64,000 nucleotides of DNA from Rhodoferax sp. BLA1 (GTDB taxonomy: Bacteria; Pseudomonadota; Gammaproteobacteria; Burkholderiales; Burkholderiaceae_C). The stretch spans positions 186,001 through 250,000 of the forward strand of contig NZ_SZVI01000013.1 in assembly GCF_013416775.1 (NCBI RefSeq). The letters are read 5' to 3'. Shown one piece after another: positions 34,939 to 43,584 of this stretch. The position numbers and the translations under genes are program-made. The notes beneath the pieces are model-generated. The model had not been told where the DNA came from. It saw only the letters and a list, made by a program, of their open reading frames with translations, and did not search any database. Positions within the stretch are counted from its first letter, which is position 1, and every line of letters begins with the position of its first letter.

Positions 34939-36600
34939 TCAGTGAGTGAGGCGACGCATCTCGGGTGAGGGCAAGGTGTTGCTTCGCTGCTCAAGCTTGG
35001 TGCGCGGAGATGCACTGCCCATGCCCATCACCGCACTGCCGTTGACACGGAACAGGGCGACCAATTCAGCCAGGTCTTGGGCCTGTTGCCGCAAGTTGTC
35101 GGCTGCCAAGGCACTTTCACCCACGAGTGCGCCGTTTTGCTGCGTCATCTGGTCCAGTTGTGTCACCGCCACGTTCACCTGGGAGATGCCATCACTCTGC
35201 TCGGCGGCGGCGGTGCTGATCTCACCAATGATGCCGTTGACGCGTTGGACGCCTTGCACAATCTCGTTCATCGTCACGCCCGCATCGGCCACCAGTTGGG
35301 TGCCTGAACCCACCTTTTCTACGCTGGTCTGGATCAAGGACTTGATCTCTTTGGCGGCCTCGGCGCTGCGCTGTGCCAGGCTGCGCACTTCGGTGGCTAC
35401 CACCGCAAAGCCGCGCCCTTGTTCACCTGCGCGGGCCGCTTCCACCGCCGCGTTGAGCGCCAAGATGTTGGTCTGGAAGGCGATGCCATCGATCACACCA
35501 ATGATGTCGCCAATCTTCTGGCTGCTTTGGTGGATGTCCTGCATGGTGTTGACCACCTGCTGCATCACTTCACCACCCTTGGTGGCGGTGCCAGCGGCAG
35601 TGGTCGCCAGTTGGTTGGCCTGACGCGCAGAGTCGGCGCTTTGGCGCACGGTGGCGGTCAGCTCCTCCATGCTGGCGGCGGTTTGCTCCAAACTGCTGGC
35701 GGCCTGCTCGGTGCGATCGCCCAGGTTCCGGTTACCGCTGCTGATCTCATCGCTAGTGGTTCGCAGTTGCCCGATGTTGTCGCGCACGGCAGACACAAGT
35801 TCATGAAAACGCTGCTGCATGTCACGCACGGCCACCATCACGCTGCTGGTGTCGCCCGCCTTGACGTACACGGGCACCGTGAGGTCGCCCTGCTGCATGG
35901 CCTGCACCACGGCGCGCACTTCGATGGGCTCGGCCCCCAGTTCGCGGCCAATGCTGCGCGACACGGTGACCGTGGCGGCAACACTGATCAGCACCGCCAG
36001 CAAGGTGATGGCCAACATCACGCCGGTGAACTGGCTGGCGTCCTGGTTGGCCGTCTGGCTGTTTTTGCTGATGCGTGCTTCTTCATAGTCGATGAGCTTG
36101 TTGGCTGCGGCCAGCCATTGTTCGTACTGCGGTTTGGCCTCGGCCCAAAGCAGCGCTTCGGCACCAGCGCGGTCACCCGCCTGCATCAGTGTGACCACCT
36201 TGCCTGTGGTGGCCACGGTACGGGCCTCGATGTCCTTGAGCGTCTGCACCATCGGGCCTACCTCGGCGGGCACCTCGGTGGCGGTTTTGAGCACGGCATC
36301 CAGCTGCGTGGCAGATTTGGCATAAAAATCTGCCAAACGTGCGATAGAGTCGATTTCCTTCTTGCGTGCGTCGTCGTTGGGTGCCAGCACCACATCGCGC
36401 ACGGCAATGGAGCGGTCATGGGCAGAGCCCCGAAAGTTGATAGCCGCACGCTGGATGACGGCATTCTGGGTGGCATTGGTCGTCAGGGCGTTGTCAATAC
36501 CCCGCGCAATCAACATGCTGTAGACCGACATACCTAACAACGCCAGGATGACCAGGCCGAAGCCCGCCATCAAACGTTGGCTGATTTTCCATGTGTTCAT
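34939..36600 (-). CDS. Methyl-accepting chemotaxis protein (Tar-like, HAMP + signalling domain)
   Basis: A 553-residue inner-membrane chemoreceptor. It has an N-terminal helix (~12-30), a four-helix-bundle periplasmic ligand domain (~31-190, the HBM/4HB type), and a second helix (~190-212). A HAMP-type segment follows, then a coiled-coil signalling region with the conserved hairpin tip ([20 protein letters not shown]), where CheA and CheW bind. The C-terminus lacks a clear NWETF-like CheR tether. No che or flagellar genes are adjacent, so it is an orphan receptor working with a distant chemotaxis cluster. Attractant unknown. Confidence 0.92.
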   Translation of the reverse strand: MNTWKISQRLMAGFGLVILALLGMSVYSMLIARGIDNALTTNATQNAVIQRAAINFRGSAHDRSIAVRDVVLAPNDDARKKEIDSIARLADFYAKSATQLDAVLKTATEVPAEVGPMVQTLKDIEARTVATTGKVVTLMQAGDRAGAEALLWAEAKPQYEQWLAAANKLIDYEEARISKNSQTANQDASQFTGVMLAITLLAVLISVAATVTVSRSIGRELGAEPIEVRAVVQAMQQGDLTVPVYVKAGDTSSVMVAVRDMQQRFHELVSAVRDNIGQLRTTSDEISSGNRNLGDRTEQAASSLEQTAASMEELTATVRQSADSARQANQLATTAAGTATKGGEVMQQVVNTMQDIHQSSQKIGDIIGVIDGIAFQTNILALNAAVEAARAGEQGRGFAVVATEVRSLAQRSAEAAKEIKSLIQTSVEKVGSGTQLVADAGVTMNEIVQGVQRVNGIIGEISTAAAEQSDGISQVNVAVTQLDQMTQQNGALVGESALAADNLRQQAQDLAELVALFRVNGSAVMGMGSASPRTKLEQRSNTLPSPEMRRLTH

Positions 36601-37054
36601 TGCAATATGCCTTGTGAAAATGTCTTGGTGAAGTTATGCCAGTACGGCCACAACCCGCTGCAGAAACGAGTGCACTACAACGGCAATGCGTTGGAACTTA
36701 GGCCTTTACCATTTTTGTTGAGATTCGACGTCAAAAAATACCATGTGAGTTATGAGGTTGCCCGTCACCACCTTGAGGTGGTCGACCATCAGACACAGCT
36801 TCTTGCCAGCTTACTTGACCAGGGCTTGCAGAAATTCGACGAACTGACCGACAGCTCGTTGATGGCCCACCAGGTCATTGACGCTTGTCGGTGAAACACC
36901 CCCGAGAAATGCGAAAAATTAGCCTCTAGCCCTTATGTCTGTGGGTACGGTCGAGGTGGACGCGTAAGGTCTGGAATGCAAGCTTTCTGCCTCAATGCGG
37001 GAGTGTCAAAGTGGCCCAAGCCCGCATTCGGACCCGTTGTGAGCCAAGTACGGC
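36601..37054. other. Intergenic stretch upstream of the chemoreceptor
   Basis: A 454-bp gap between divergent-ended genes. It contains a truncated 42-bp repeat at 36914-36942. A 105-codon open frame (36577-36894) overlaps the chemoreceptor start on the other strand and shows no domain. No convincing promoter elements or RNA gene seen. Confidence 0.4.
36914..36942 (-). repeat. 42-bp palindromic repeat, copy 10 (truncated)
   Basis: AAAAATTAGCCTCTAGCCC then TTATGTCTGTGGG. It keeps the TAGAGGC end and one hairpin arm but lacks the ATAGCT end. Confidence 0.55.
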
Positions 37055-37744
37055 CTACAGACCGGTGGCGGCTGTCGATTGGATAACCCTCTTCTCTTTC
37101 CAGCACCCGGCACCTAGCAGCACCACTTGTAATTGCTGGACAAAATTGTCCTTCATCTCGGCTTCCAGCAAGGCTTGCTCAGGGGGCAGGTCCAGAATCT
37201 CGGGCGCTGCGGCCAGCATGGTGGTGACGATCAGGCCACACACCATTTGCAGGCTGCTGGTCGACATGTCGGGGTAAATGCCCAGGCGCCGAAAGTCTTG
37301 CGCCATCTCGTTGATGAAATGGCTGACCTCGGTGCGGATCGCCAGCCGCAGGATACGGCTACCGCCCGAGCGTTCGCTGGAGATGAACAAAAACTGCAAG
37401 CGGTTTTGTTGGACGTATTCGTAATACACCTGAACGGATCGGCGCACCATCGCGTTTGGCGCCACCCCCACCTGGCGCGCTTCGCGCAACAGGCGGCGCA
37501 GAGTGATGCCCATCTCCTCCACCAGGGCCAGCCCCAGGTCATCGGTGTTGCGGAAATGCCGGTAAAAGGCGTTGGGGACCATACCCGCCTCACGCGCAAT
37601 CTCACGAATGCCCAGGCTGGTGAAACTGCGCCCCTCCCCAATCAAGGCCAGCGCCGCCTGCAACAGGCTGGCACGTGTGAGGTCTTTGCGCTCGCTGCGC
37701 GTCAGGGAGTCTGCGCGTTTGCTGGCGGACGGGGGTGCGGCCAT
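37055..37744 (-). CDS. TetR-family repressor, FabR-like
   Basis: A 229-residue DNA-binding protein with an N-terminal helix-turn-helix (~40-65: FTSLGIREIAREAGMVPNAFYRHF), which is the FabR/DesT-type recognition segment, and a larger ligand-binding C-terminal domain. FabR controls unsaturated fatty acid synthesis in response to acyl-CoA or acyl-ACP. Its divergent neighbours, a ferredoxin-reductase-like protein and FadD, fit fatty-acid desaturation and activation. ATG 37744 is preferred over 37813. A matching palindrome lies 15-28 bp upstream of its start and another before the divergent gene, suggesting autoregulation. Confidence 0.85.
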   Translation of the reverse strand: MAAPPSASKRADSLTRSERKDLTRASLLQAALALIGEGRSFTSLGIREIAREAGMVPNAFYRHFRNTDDLGLALVEEMGITLRRLLREARQVGVAPNAMVRRSVQVYYEYVQQNRLQFLFISSERSGGSRILRLAIRTEVSHFINEMAQDFRRLGIYPDMSTSSLQMVCGLIVTTMLAAAPEILDLPPEQALLEAEMKDNFVQQLQVVLLGAGCWKEKRVIQSTAATGL

Positions 37745-37758
37745 GGTGATGTGTATTT

Positions 37759-37772
37759 GTGTACAAGCGTAT
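37759..37772. promoter_or_regulatory. Putative FabR-like operator, half-conserved copy
   Basis: GTGTAC-AAG-CGTAT resembles GTGTAC-GAA-CGTACAC found at 37867. It lies just upstream of the repressor start codon, in the position expected for autorepression. Confidence 0.5.
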
Positions 37773-37866
37773 CGTATCAAATTCACATGAATCCAGAAAA
37801 AATCAAGATTCATTCCATCAGAAGTTGACTTCCCTCAGCAAACTCAAAAATCACTGTAGACACTCA

Positions 37867-37882
37867 GTGTACGAACGTACAC
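37867..37882. promoter_or_regulatory. Putative FabR-like operator, palindromic
   Basis: GTGTACG-AA-CGTACAC is a perfect 7-bp inverted repeat with a 2-bp centre, resembling known FabR operators (AGCGTAC, then GTTCGCT). It lies 40 bp before the start of the divergent reductase-like gene. Confidence 0.6.
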
Positions 37883-37921
37883 AATATGAAAAAACCCCAA
37901 ATAACCCGGCAAGGACACATC

Positions 37922-38536
37922 ATGACTGCTGCCAACCACCCAACCCGATCAACTCGCTGGTTTGAAACACTGGTCATGCCCCTCAAGGCTGCATTGCACC
38001 CTACCCGGGATGATCCCCTCGCACCCCCGCTCGCGGCAAACGACGCTGTGCCATCGGTGCAAGCCATTCCCACTTCGCCGCAGACTGTCACGCATGGCGG
38101 CGTGCACAGCGTCAGCCAGATGGACAGCCAGCTCGTGCTGCCTGCGACATTGCCCGCCAAGATGCTGCTGCTGAGTGCCGACAGTGGTATCACAACGACG
38201 ATGTCCATGCTGTGTGAATTGCAGGCACGCAACTACCAGGGTGACGTGGTGTTGCTGCATGTGTGCCGCAACCCGGCCGAATTGCATCAGGCCAGCGCAA
38301 TGCAAGGTGCTGCAGACAGCTACCCGGAGCTCTCGCTGCTGGTCCATTTCGACGACCATGTTGGTCAGTTCTGCGCCGAGGCCCTGACGCTTGCAGTGCC
38401 CGATGTGAACGAGCGCACCACATGGATGTGTGGCCCCAGTGGCTTCGTGGAGATGGTGCAGGCCTACTGGCGCAACCGTGGCTTGACCCAGCCGTTGCAC
38501 AGCGGGTTGTGTTTCACCGCTGTCCACGTGATGTAA
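37922..38536 (+). CDS. Truncated ferredoxin/flavodoxin-reductase-like protein (NAD(P)-binding lobe only)
   Basis: A 204-residue protein that aligns with the C-terminal NAD(P)-binding lobe of the ferredoxin-NADP reductase family: LPAKMLLLSADSGITTTMSML, then GDVVLLHVCRNPAEL and TTWMCGPSGFVEM. The N-terminus (TRWFETLVMPLKAALHP) also matches relatives. The FAD-binding barrel normally between them (RxYS and G-x-x-S segments) is missing, as is the C-terminal 2Fe-2S ferredoxin domain. The canonical AGSGIT appears as ADSGIT. It probably cannot bind FAD, so catalysis is doubtful; a relic or regulatory protein is possible. ATG 37922 has AAGGAC upstream. Confidence 0.65.
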   Translation: MTAANHPTRSTRWFETLVMPLKAALHPTRDDPLAPPLAANDAVPSVQAIPTSPQTVTHGGVHSVSQMDSQLVLPATLPAKMLLLSADSGITTTMSMLCELQARNYQGDVVLLHVCRNPAELHQASAMQGAADSYPELSLLVHFDDHVGQFCAEALTLAVPDVNERTTWMCGPSGFVEMVQAYWRNRGLTQPLHSGLCFTAVHVM

Positions 38537-38560
38537 GTGATGCGGCAAGGAAAGATCTAG

Positions 38561-40249
38561 ATGGAATCAATTTGGTTGAACAGTTACCCGCCAGGCATAC
38601 CGGCCGAGGTGGATGTGTTTGAGTTCACCTCGCTCAGGGACATGTTGCAGCGCAGCTGCCAACGTTTTGGAGATTTGCCCGCCTACAGCAACATGGGGGT
38701 CTCAATCACCTATGCACAACTCGACCGCTTGAGCCGCGATTTTGCAGGCTATCTGCAGAAATCACTGGGGCTGCGCCAAGGTGAGCGGGTCGCCCTGATG
38801 ATGCCGAATCTGCTCCAGTACCCGGTGGCCTTGTTCGGCGTGTTACGGGCTGGGCTCGTGGTGGTGAACATCAACCCGCAGTACACCGCAGCCGAGCTGG
38901 AACACCAGCTGAAAGACTCGGGCGCGGTGGCCATCGTGGTGCTGGAAAACTTTGCGCACACCTTGCAACAAGTCTTGGACAAGAATCCGACATTGACCCC
39001 GACCGTCATCACGACCGAGGTTGGCGACATGTTTGCGCCTGTGAAGAAGCTACTCACCAACCTCGTGGTGAAACACATCAAACACATGGTGCCCCCATGG
39101 ACGATTGGCGGTAGCACCCCATTCAACGCGGCCCTGCGCGCCGGGCGCCAGCAGAATTTGGAAGAGGTGGCGCTTTGCCAAACCGATTTGGCCTTCCTGC
39201 AGTACACCGGCGGCACAACGGGCGTGGCCAAGGGTGCGGCGCTGACCCACGGCAACCTGGTGGCCAATGTGCAACAAATGACGGCGTGGATGGCGCGCGA
39301 TCTGGTGGAAGGCAAAGAGGTGTTCGTCTGCCCACTGCCGCTGTACCACGTCTACGCGCTGACCTCCAATCTGGTGTTCATGAAGCTCGGTGCACGCACG
39401 GTTCTGGTGACCAACCCCAGAGACATGCGCGCCTACATCCAAGACCTGAAGAGATACCCTTTCACGATCATCATCGGTGTGAACACCCTGTACCGGGCCC
39501 TGCTTGACGCGCCTGGGTTTGCGGGCGTGGACACCAGCGCCCTGAAAGTGACCAGTGCCGGGGGCATGGCGGTGCAGAGCGTGGTGGCAGAGCGCTGGAA
39601 AAAACGCACCGGTGTAAACATCATCGAAGGCTACGGCATGACCGAGACGTCGCCCATTGTCATCGCCAACCCGCTCGACACTGAGGCGTGGACCGGAACC
39701 ATCGGCATCCCGATTCCGTCAACCCAGGCGGTGATCCTCGACGAAGCTGGCAAGCAACTCGCCACAGGCGAGGTCGGCGAGATCTGCGTGCGCGGCCCCC
39801 AGGTGATGCCGGGGTACTGGAACTGCCCCGACGAAACCAGCAAAGTGTTCACCGCTGAGGGCTGGCTGCGCACCGGCGATATGGGTTTTGTGGACCACCG
39901 GGGTTATTTCAGGATCACGGACCGTAAAAAAGACATGATCATTGTGTCGGGCTTCAAGGTCTTTCCGAACCAGATCGAAGACGTTGTCGCGCTGCACCCC
40001 GGTGTGGCCGAGGTCGTGGCCATCGGTGTGCAAGACGACCGATCCGGCGAGGTCGTCAAGATCGTCGTGGTAAAGAGCGACCCGGCGCTGAACGAACAGC
40101 TCTTGCTCGCGCATTGCCGACAACACCTGACCAGCTACAAGATGCCCCGGATCATCGAATTCCGCAGTGAACCCCTGCCAAAGACCAACCTGGGGAAATT
40201 TTTGCGGCGGGAACTGCGTGATGCAGCCGCTGGTGCTTCGGTGCCCTAA
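38561..40249 (+). CDS. fadD: Long-chain fatty acid-CoA ligase
   Basis: A 562-residue ANL-superfamily enzyme making acyl-CoA from fatty acid, ATP and CoA. The AMP-binding P-loop is YTGGTTGVAKGA (from Tyr215). A GYGMTETSPIV motif (A5) and TGDMGFVDHRGYFRITDRKKD (A7/A8 region) follow. The catalytic C-terminal Lys is in the PKTNLGKFLRREL segment. Length and N-terminus fit FadD of proteobacteria. AAGGAAAG precedes the ATG by seven bases. It follows the reductase-like gene by 24 bp, so both are probably under the FabR-like operator at 37867. Confidence 0.94.
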   Translation: MESIWLNSYPPGIPAEVDVFEFTSLRDMLQRSCQRFGDLPAYSNMGVSITYAQLDRLSRDFAGYLQKSLGLRQGERVALMMPNLLQYPVALFGVLRAGLVVVNINPQYTAAELEHQLKDSGAVAIVVLENFAHTLQQVLDKNPTLTPTVITTEVGDMFAPVKKLLTNLVVKHIKHMVPPWTIGGSTPFNAALRAGRQQNLEEVALCQTDLAFLQYTGGTTGVAKGAALTHGNLVANVQQMTAWMARDLVEGKEVFVCPLPLYHVYALTSNLVFMKLGARTVLVTNPRDMRAYIQDLKRYPFTIIIGVNTLYRALLDAPGFAGVDTSALKVTSAGGMAVQSVVAERWKKRTGVNIIEGYGMTETSPIVIANPLDTEAWTGTIGIPIPSTQAVILDEAGKQLATGEVGEICVRGPQVMPGYWNCPDETSKVFTAEGWLRTGDMGFVDHRGYFRITDRKKDMIIVSGFKVFPNQIEDVVALHPGVAEVVAIGVQDDRSGEVVKIVVVKSDPALNEQLLLAHCRQHLTSYKMPRIIEFRSEPLPKTNLGKFLRRELRDAAAGASVP

Positions 40250-40410
40250 CCCGTTTCGCCAGTGTCACCAGGTTCAAAGGCAACACTGCAGTCAGGCCAA
40301 GGAAGCCTGGCGCTGGCTTGCCTGGCGCGCGTGGATCATGGCGTGTTGGCTCTGTCGCACTGGCGTCAACGGTTCGCCCGCCAAAGCAGGCTCCTGTTAA
40401 GGTACAAGCA

Positions 40411-40452
40411 AAATTGGCCTCTAGCCCTTATGAATAAAGGGCTGAAAGCTAT
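40411..40452 (-). repeat. 42-bp palindromic repeat, copy 11 (well preserved), between convergent genes
   Basis: The + strand reads AAATTGGCCTCTAGCCC, TTATGAATAA, AGGGCTGAAAGCTAT, with an intact hairpin. It lies downstream of fadD and touches the TGA stop codon of the convergent gene at 40452. The 40250-40410 gap holds nothing else recognisable. Confidence 0.8.
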
Positions 40453-40835
40453 CAAAATAGTTTATTTACCACCACCCCCGCCAGCACAACCACCACCACC
40501 GCCAGGGCCAACACGCGTTTGCGGTTGACCTCCACACGGGCAATCAGCTGCGTGTTTTGTTCGGCCAGCGAGCCGATCAGTGCGCTGGAGGCCAACATTT
40601 GCTGGTGCAGCTCAGCCACCGACACTTGCAACTGGGTCACCTGGGCTTGCAAGGCGGCCAGCGTGGGCTCGGGCTGGCCCGGGGTGGCGGTGGCCACCGT
40701 TGCGCTGGTGCTGGCGGCGGGCTTCTTGCCGACCGTGTCCCACAGCTTTTTGGCGCCTTGAGCGACCTTGGGTGCGGACTCGATCACATCCCCCCAGGGC
40801 ACCATTTTTAACACCGAGAGCCATCCAATTGCCAT
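40452..40835 (-). CDS. Small membrane-anchored protein, unknown function
   Basis: A 127-residue protein. The N-terminal part is soluble (VPWGDVIESAPKVAQGAKKLW). It is followed by a Thr/Ala/Pro-rich linker, a coiled-coil stretch (LAALQAQVTQLQVSVAELHQ, ~60-100) and one C-terminal membrane helix (VLALAVVVVVLAGVVV). It is therefore a tail-anchored coiled-coil protein facing the cytoplasm. I do not recognise the family. Convergent with fadD and divergent from the Bcr/CflA transporter. Confidence 0.65.
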   Translation of the reverse strand: MAIGWLSVLKMVPWGDVIESAPKVAQGAKKLWDTVGKKPAASTSATVATATPGQPEPTLAALQAQVTQLQVSVAELHQQMLASSALIGSLAEQNTQLIARVEVNRKRVLALAVVVVVLAGVVVNKLF

Positions 40836-40938
40836 GCCACCACCCCTTCCAAAATGTCAGATTCAAACAGCGGCCATCTTCGCACACACGCGGTTTTCCA
40901 GACACATTGGGTTGGTACTGATCTGATACCCTTTGAAC

Positions 40939-42144
40939 ATGCCTGCCAACGCCACCCACTCGTCCAACATGCCGCCCGGTCTGATCGTCTTGCTGCTGTC
41001 CCTGTTGCTGGGCCTGCAGCCCATCACCACCGACTTGTACCTGCCCGCTCTGCCCGAATTGACCGCTCAGTTGTCGGCCCCGATGGCGCAGGCGCAGCTG
41101 ACACTCACTGCGCTGCTGCTGGCTTTTGGAGGCTCGCAGCTGGTGTGGGGGCCGCTGTCCGACCGTTTTGGCCGCCGACCGATTCTGCTGATTGGCCTGG
41201 TGGCTTATGTGCTGGCCTCCATTGCCAGTAGCCTGGCGCCGAGCATGGGCTGGCTGATTGTCTGGCGCACGCTGCAGGGCGCGGCCATGGGTGCAGGGGT
41301 GATGTGTGCGCGCGCCATCGTGCGTGACCTGTACGCCCCCACACAGGGCGCACGGGTGATGAGCAAGGGCCTGAGTGGCCTGGGTGTGATTGCCTGCCTG
41401 AGTGCGCCGCTGGGCGGCCTGCTGACGCAGTGGCTGAACTGGCGTTTTGCGCTGCTGGCCCTCGGTGTGTTTGCGGCAGTGACGCTGGTGGTGGTGGCAC
41501 TGCGGTTTGAGGAAACCGTGCAGCAAAAGAACCCGCAGGCGCTGCAGTTCGGCACCCTGCTGGCCACCTGGCGCCACATCCTGGGGCACCCGACGTTTTT
41601 GGCGTTCTCCGCCTTGACGGCCTGTTCTTACAGCGGGCTGTTTACCTTTTTGGCAGCCTCGTCTTTTGTGTTCACCGGGGTGCTGGGTCTGAGCAAGATG
41701 CAGTACGGCCTGGTGATGTTTGTCAACTCGCTGGCCTACATCGGCGGCACCTTTTTATGCCGCCACTGGCTGCCACGTTTTGGGGTTCGCAGAGCGGTGG
41801 CGCTGGCAGGGGGCTTGTCGCTGACCGGGGGCACACTGATGGCGCTGTTGAGCCTGAGCGGCTGGGTCAGCCTCTGGAGCATTTTGCTGCCGCAGCTGAT
41901 TTTTATGGTGGGCCATGGCATCCACCAGCCCTGTGGGCAGAGTGGCTCGGTCGGGCCCTTCCCGCAAGCGGCGGGTGCGGCCTCGGCGATGAATGGCATC
42001 CTGATGATGGTGTGTGCTTTTGCCATGGGCGCCTGGCTCGGTGGCCACATGGACGGCACAGTGCTGCCGCTGACCCTGGGCATGTGGTTCTGGAGTGCGC
42101 TGATTGCGCTGTCAGCCTGGACTTTGGTTCAAAAACACGGCTAA
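40939..42144 (+). CDS. Bcr/CflA family MFS drug transporter
   Basis: A 401-residue protein with 12 predicted membrane helices. The Bcr/CflA signature near the N-terminus is TTDLYLPALPELTAQL, and the motif-A loop GPLSDRFGRRPILL follows. These proton antiporters export drugs such as bicyclomycin or chloramphenicol, or natural metabolites such as cysteine. The sulfate-assimilation context is far away, so the substrate is not inferred. ATG 40939 is used; a TTG six bases earlier and an ATG at 40969 are alternatives. Stop overlaps the convergent hydrolase gene by four bases. Confidence 0.9.
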   Translation: MPANATHSSNMPPGLIVLLLSLLLGLQPITTDLYLPALPELTAQLSAPMAQAQLTLTALLLAFGGSQLVWGPLSDRFGRRPILLIGLVAYVLASIASSLAPSMGWLIVWRTLQGAAMGAGVMCARAIVRDLYAPTQGARVMSKGLSGLGVIACLSAPLGGLLTQWLNWRFALLALGVFAAVTLVVVALRFEETVQQKNPQALQFGTLLATWRHILGHPTFLAFSALTACSYSGLFTFLAASSFVFTGVLGLSKMQYGLVMFVNSLAYIGGTFLCRHWLPRFGVRRAVALAGGLSLTGGTLMALLSLSGWVSLWSILLPQLIFMVGHGIHQPCGQSGSVGPFPQAAGAASAMNGILMMVCAFAMGAWLGGHMDGTVLPLTLGMWFWSALIALSAWTLVQKHG

Positions 42145-43049
42145 TTGGCCGCCCCAGCGCTGGGCTGCTTGTCAGCGGTGGCGAAAGCCTGCTGCAAAAA
42201 GCGGATCAGTTGTGGCACATAGGCTGGGGCAGCCTCGCTCGGGTCGTGCCCACCGGGGATTTCAATCCATGTCACCTGGCCCGGCTTGCCAGCCGCCTGC
42301 AGGCGCTGCGCATCCCCCACCGGCACCACCTCGTCCTCGCTGCCGTGCACCAGCAACACCGGGCAAGACACCCGCGCCATGCTGTGGATGGGCGCAATCT
42401 CGTCAAAACGGGCCCCAATGACGTGTTGCACATGGCGCAGCAGATACCAGCCAATCACCAGGTAAGGCAGATGCACCTCGGCCAGCCAGCGGCGCATCAC
42501 CTCTTGCGGATGGGCAAACGCACCCAGGCACACCACCGCTTTCACATCCTGCCGATGGGTGGCGCACAACAATGCGGCACCGGCACCCACCGAGTGGCCC
42601 AGCACCGCCAGGCGCTGGTCGTCCACCTCGGGCTGCCAACGCAGCCAGTCCAGGCCAGCGTCGATGTCCTGGGCAAACCGGGGCAGCGAGGTGAAAGCCT
42701 CGTCATCACTGTTGCCGTGGCAACGCGCGTCCAGCAGCATCACCGAATAGCCGACGGCATGTAACGGGACCAGAGCGGGCAGCATCAGGCTGGCATTGGC
42801 GCCCCAGCCATGCATCAGCAGCACGGCGGGGGCCTGCCGCGCACCCGGCACCGGAACAAACCAGGCAAACAGGGACTTGCCATGGGCCAACGGCAGACGC
42901 AGTGCATGGGCCTGAAAACCCAGATCTGCAGGGGTGCGCAGGTGCGCCACCCGGGGGGCGCGCAGGCTGCGCAGGATGGCCCGGTGAACAACCTGGCGCA
43001 ATAACGCCACCAGGGCCACCCCTACCAGCAGAAACAGCCAGATCACCAC
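42141..43049 (-). CDS. Alpha/beta hydrolase with N-terminal membrane segment
   Basis: A 302-residue protein. A hydrophobic N-terminus (MVIWLFLLVGVALVALLRQV) is probably a membrane anchor. The fold shows the HGWGANASLM oxyanion region (~79), the nucleophile elbow GHSVGAG (~148), Asp in HGSEDEVVP (~241) and a His in GGHDPSE (~270), a full Ser-Asp-His triad. This matches the BAAT/DUF1100-like or dienelactone-type hydrolases. Substrate unknown; it is convergent with the transporter gene, so no operon clue. Confidence 0.85.
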   Translation of the reverse strand: MVIWLFLLVGVALVALLRQVVHRAILRSLRAPRVAHLRTPADLGFQAHALRLPLAHGKSLFAWFVPVPGARQAPAVLLMHGWGANASLMLPALVPLHAVGYSVMLLDARCHGNSDDEAFTSLPRFAQDIDAGLDWLRWQPEVDDQRLAVLGHSVGAGAALLCATHRQDVKAVVCLGAFAHPQEVMRRWLAEVHLPYLVIGWYLLRHVQHVIGARFDEIAPIHSMARVSCPVLLVHGSEDEVVPVGDAQRLQAAGKPGQVTWIEIPGGHDPSEAAPAYVPQLIRFLQQAFATADKQPSAGAAN

Positions 43050-43127
43050 CCTGCCCCCAGTTCAGCAGGGGTCAACGCACAGCGTCTGAATGCAAACGGC
43101 CAGTGAGCTTGGCGGCCTGCAGCCGAC

Positions 43128-43478
43128 TCAAGCCGGGGCGGTCATGCTGTCCCAGGCGCTCAGGGCTTCGGCGGTATACATCAGGGCCGGGCCGCCGCCC
43201 ATGTAAACACACACGCTGAGCATTTCTTCGAGTTCCTGGCGGGTGCATTGCAGCTTGATCAGTGCCTTGACATGAAAGCCGATACAGCCCGAGCAATGCT
43301 GGGTGATGCCAATGGCCAGCGCCATCAGCTCTTTGTGTTTGGTGCTGAGAGCGCCTTCGGTCATGGCAGCGCGGGCCAGTTGCCCGAAAGCCTGCATGGC
43401 CTCAGGCTGGGTTTTGCGCAGGGGCGCCAGGTTGTTATTGATGTTCTGGATCAGGCCGATGTGGTCAAACGTGCTCAT
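43128..43478 (-). CDS. Carboxymuconolactone decarboxylase-like / AhpD family protein
   Basis: A 116-residue all-helical AhpD-fold protein with the redox motif HCSGCIGFH (Cys62-x2-Cys65, His nearby) used by AhpD-type peroxidase reductases. The protein HVKALIKLQ that follows fits the core helix of the family. It is likely a small alkylhydroperoxidase or thiol-redox protein of the cytoplasm. A palindrome ATACCC-CATA-GGGTAT lies about 41-56 bp upstream of the start, suggesting control by a metal- or sulfur-responsive repressor. No AhpC neighbour. Confidence 0.85.
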   Translation of the reverse strand: MSTFDHIGLIQNINNNLAPLRKTQPEAMQAFGQLARAAMTEGALSTKHKELMALAIGITQHCSGCIGFHVKALIKLQCTRQELEEMLSVCVYMGGGPALMYTAEALSAWDSMTAPA

Positions 43479-43518
43479 GGAGACTTGTCTTTCAGAGGTG
43501 TTAAAACAGAGAGGAATA

Positions 43519-43534
43519 ATACCCCATAGGGTAT
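43519..43534. promoter_or_regulatory. Palindromic operator ATACCC-N4-GGGTAT upstream of the AhpD-like gene
   Basis: ATACCC-CATA-GGGTAT, extended by A/T-rich flanks (TA before, AAA after). It resembles the G/C-tract palindromes bound by CsoR/FrmR-family repressors, which sense Cu, Ni, formaldehyde or persulfide. Position within the AhpD-like promoter region supports regulation. Confidence 0.5.
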
Positions 43535-43584
43535 AAATGTGGCAGTGTGAACCGGTATCTGCAGGGCGTTTGCCACCGGCTCAC

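Noticed and set aside
36577..36894. 105-codon open frame opposite the chemoreceptor start and its upstream region
   Set aside because: It overlaps the chemoreceptor start on the other strand, has no ribosome-binding site or recognisable domain, and its composition matches non-coding flank.
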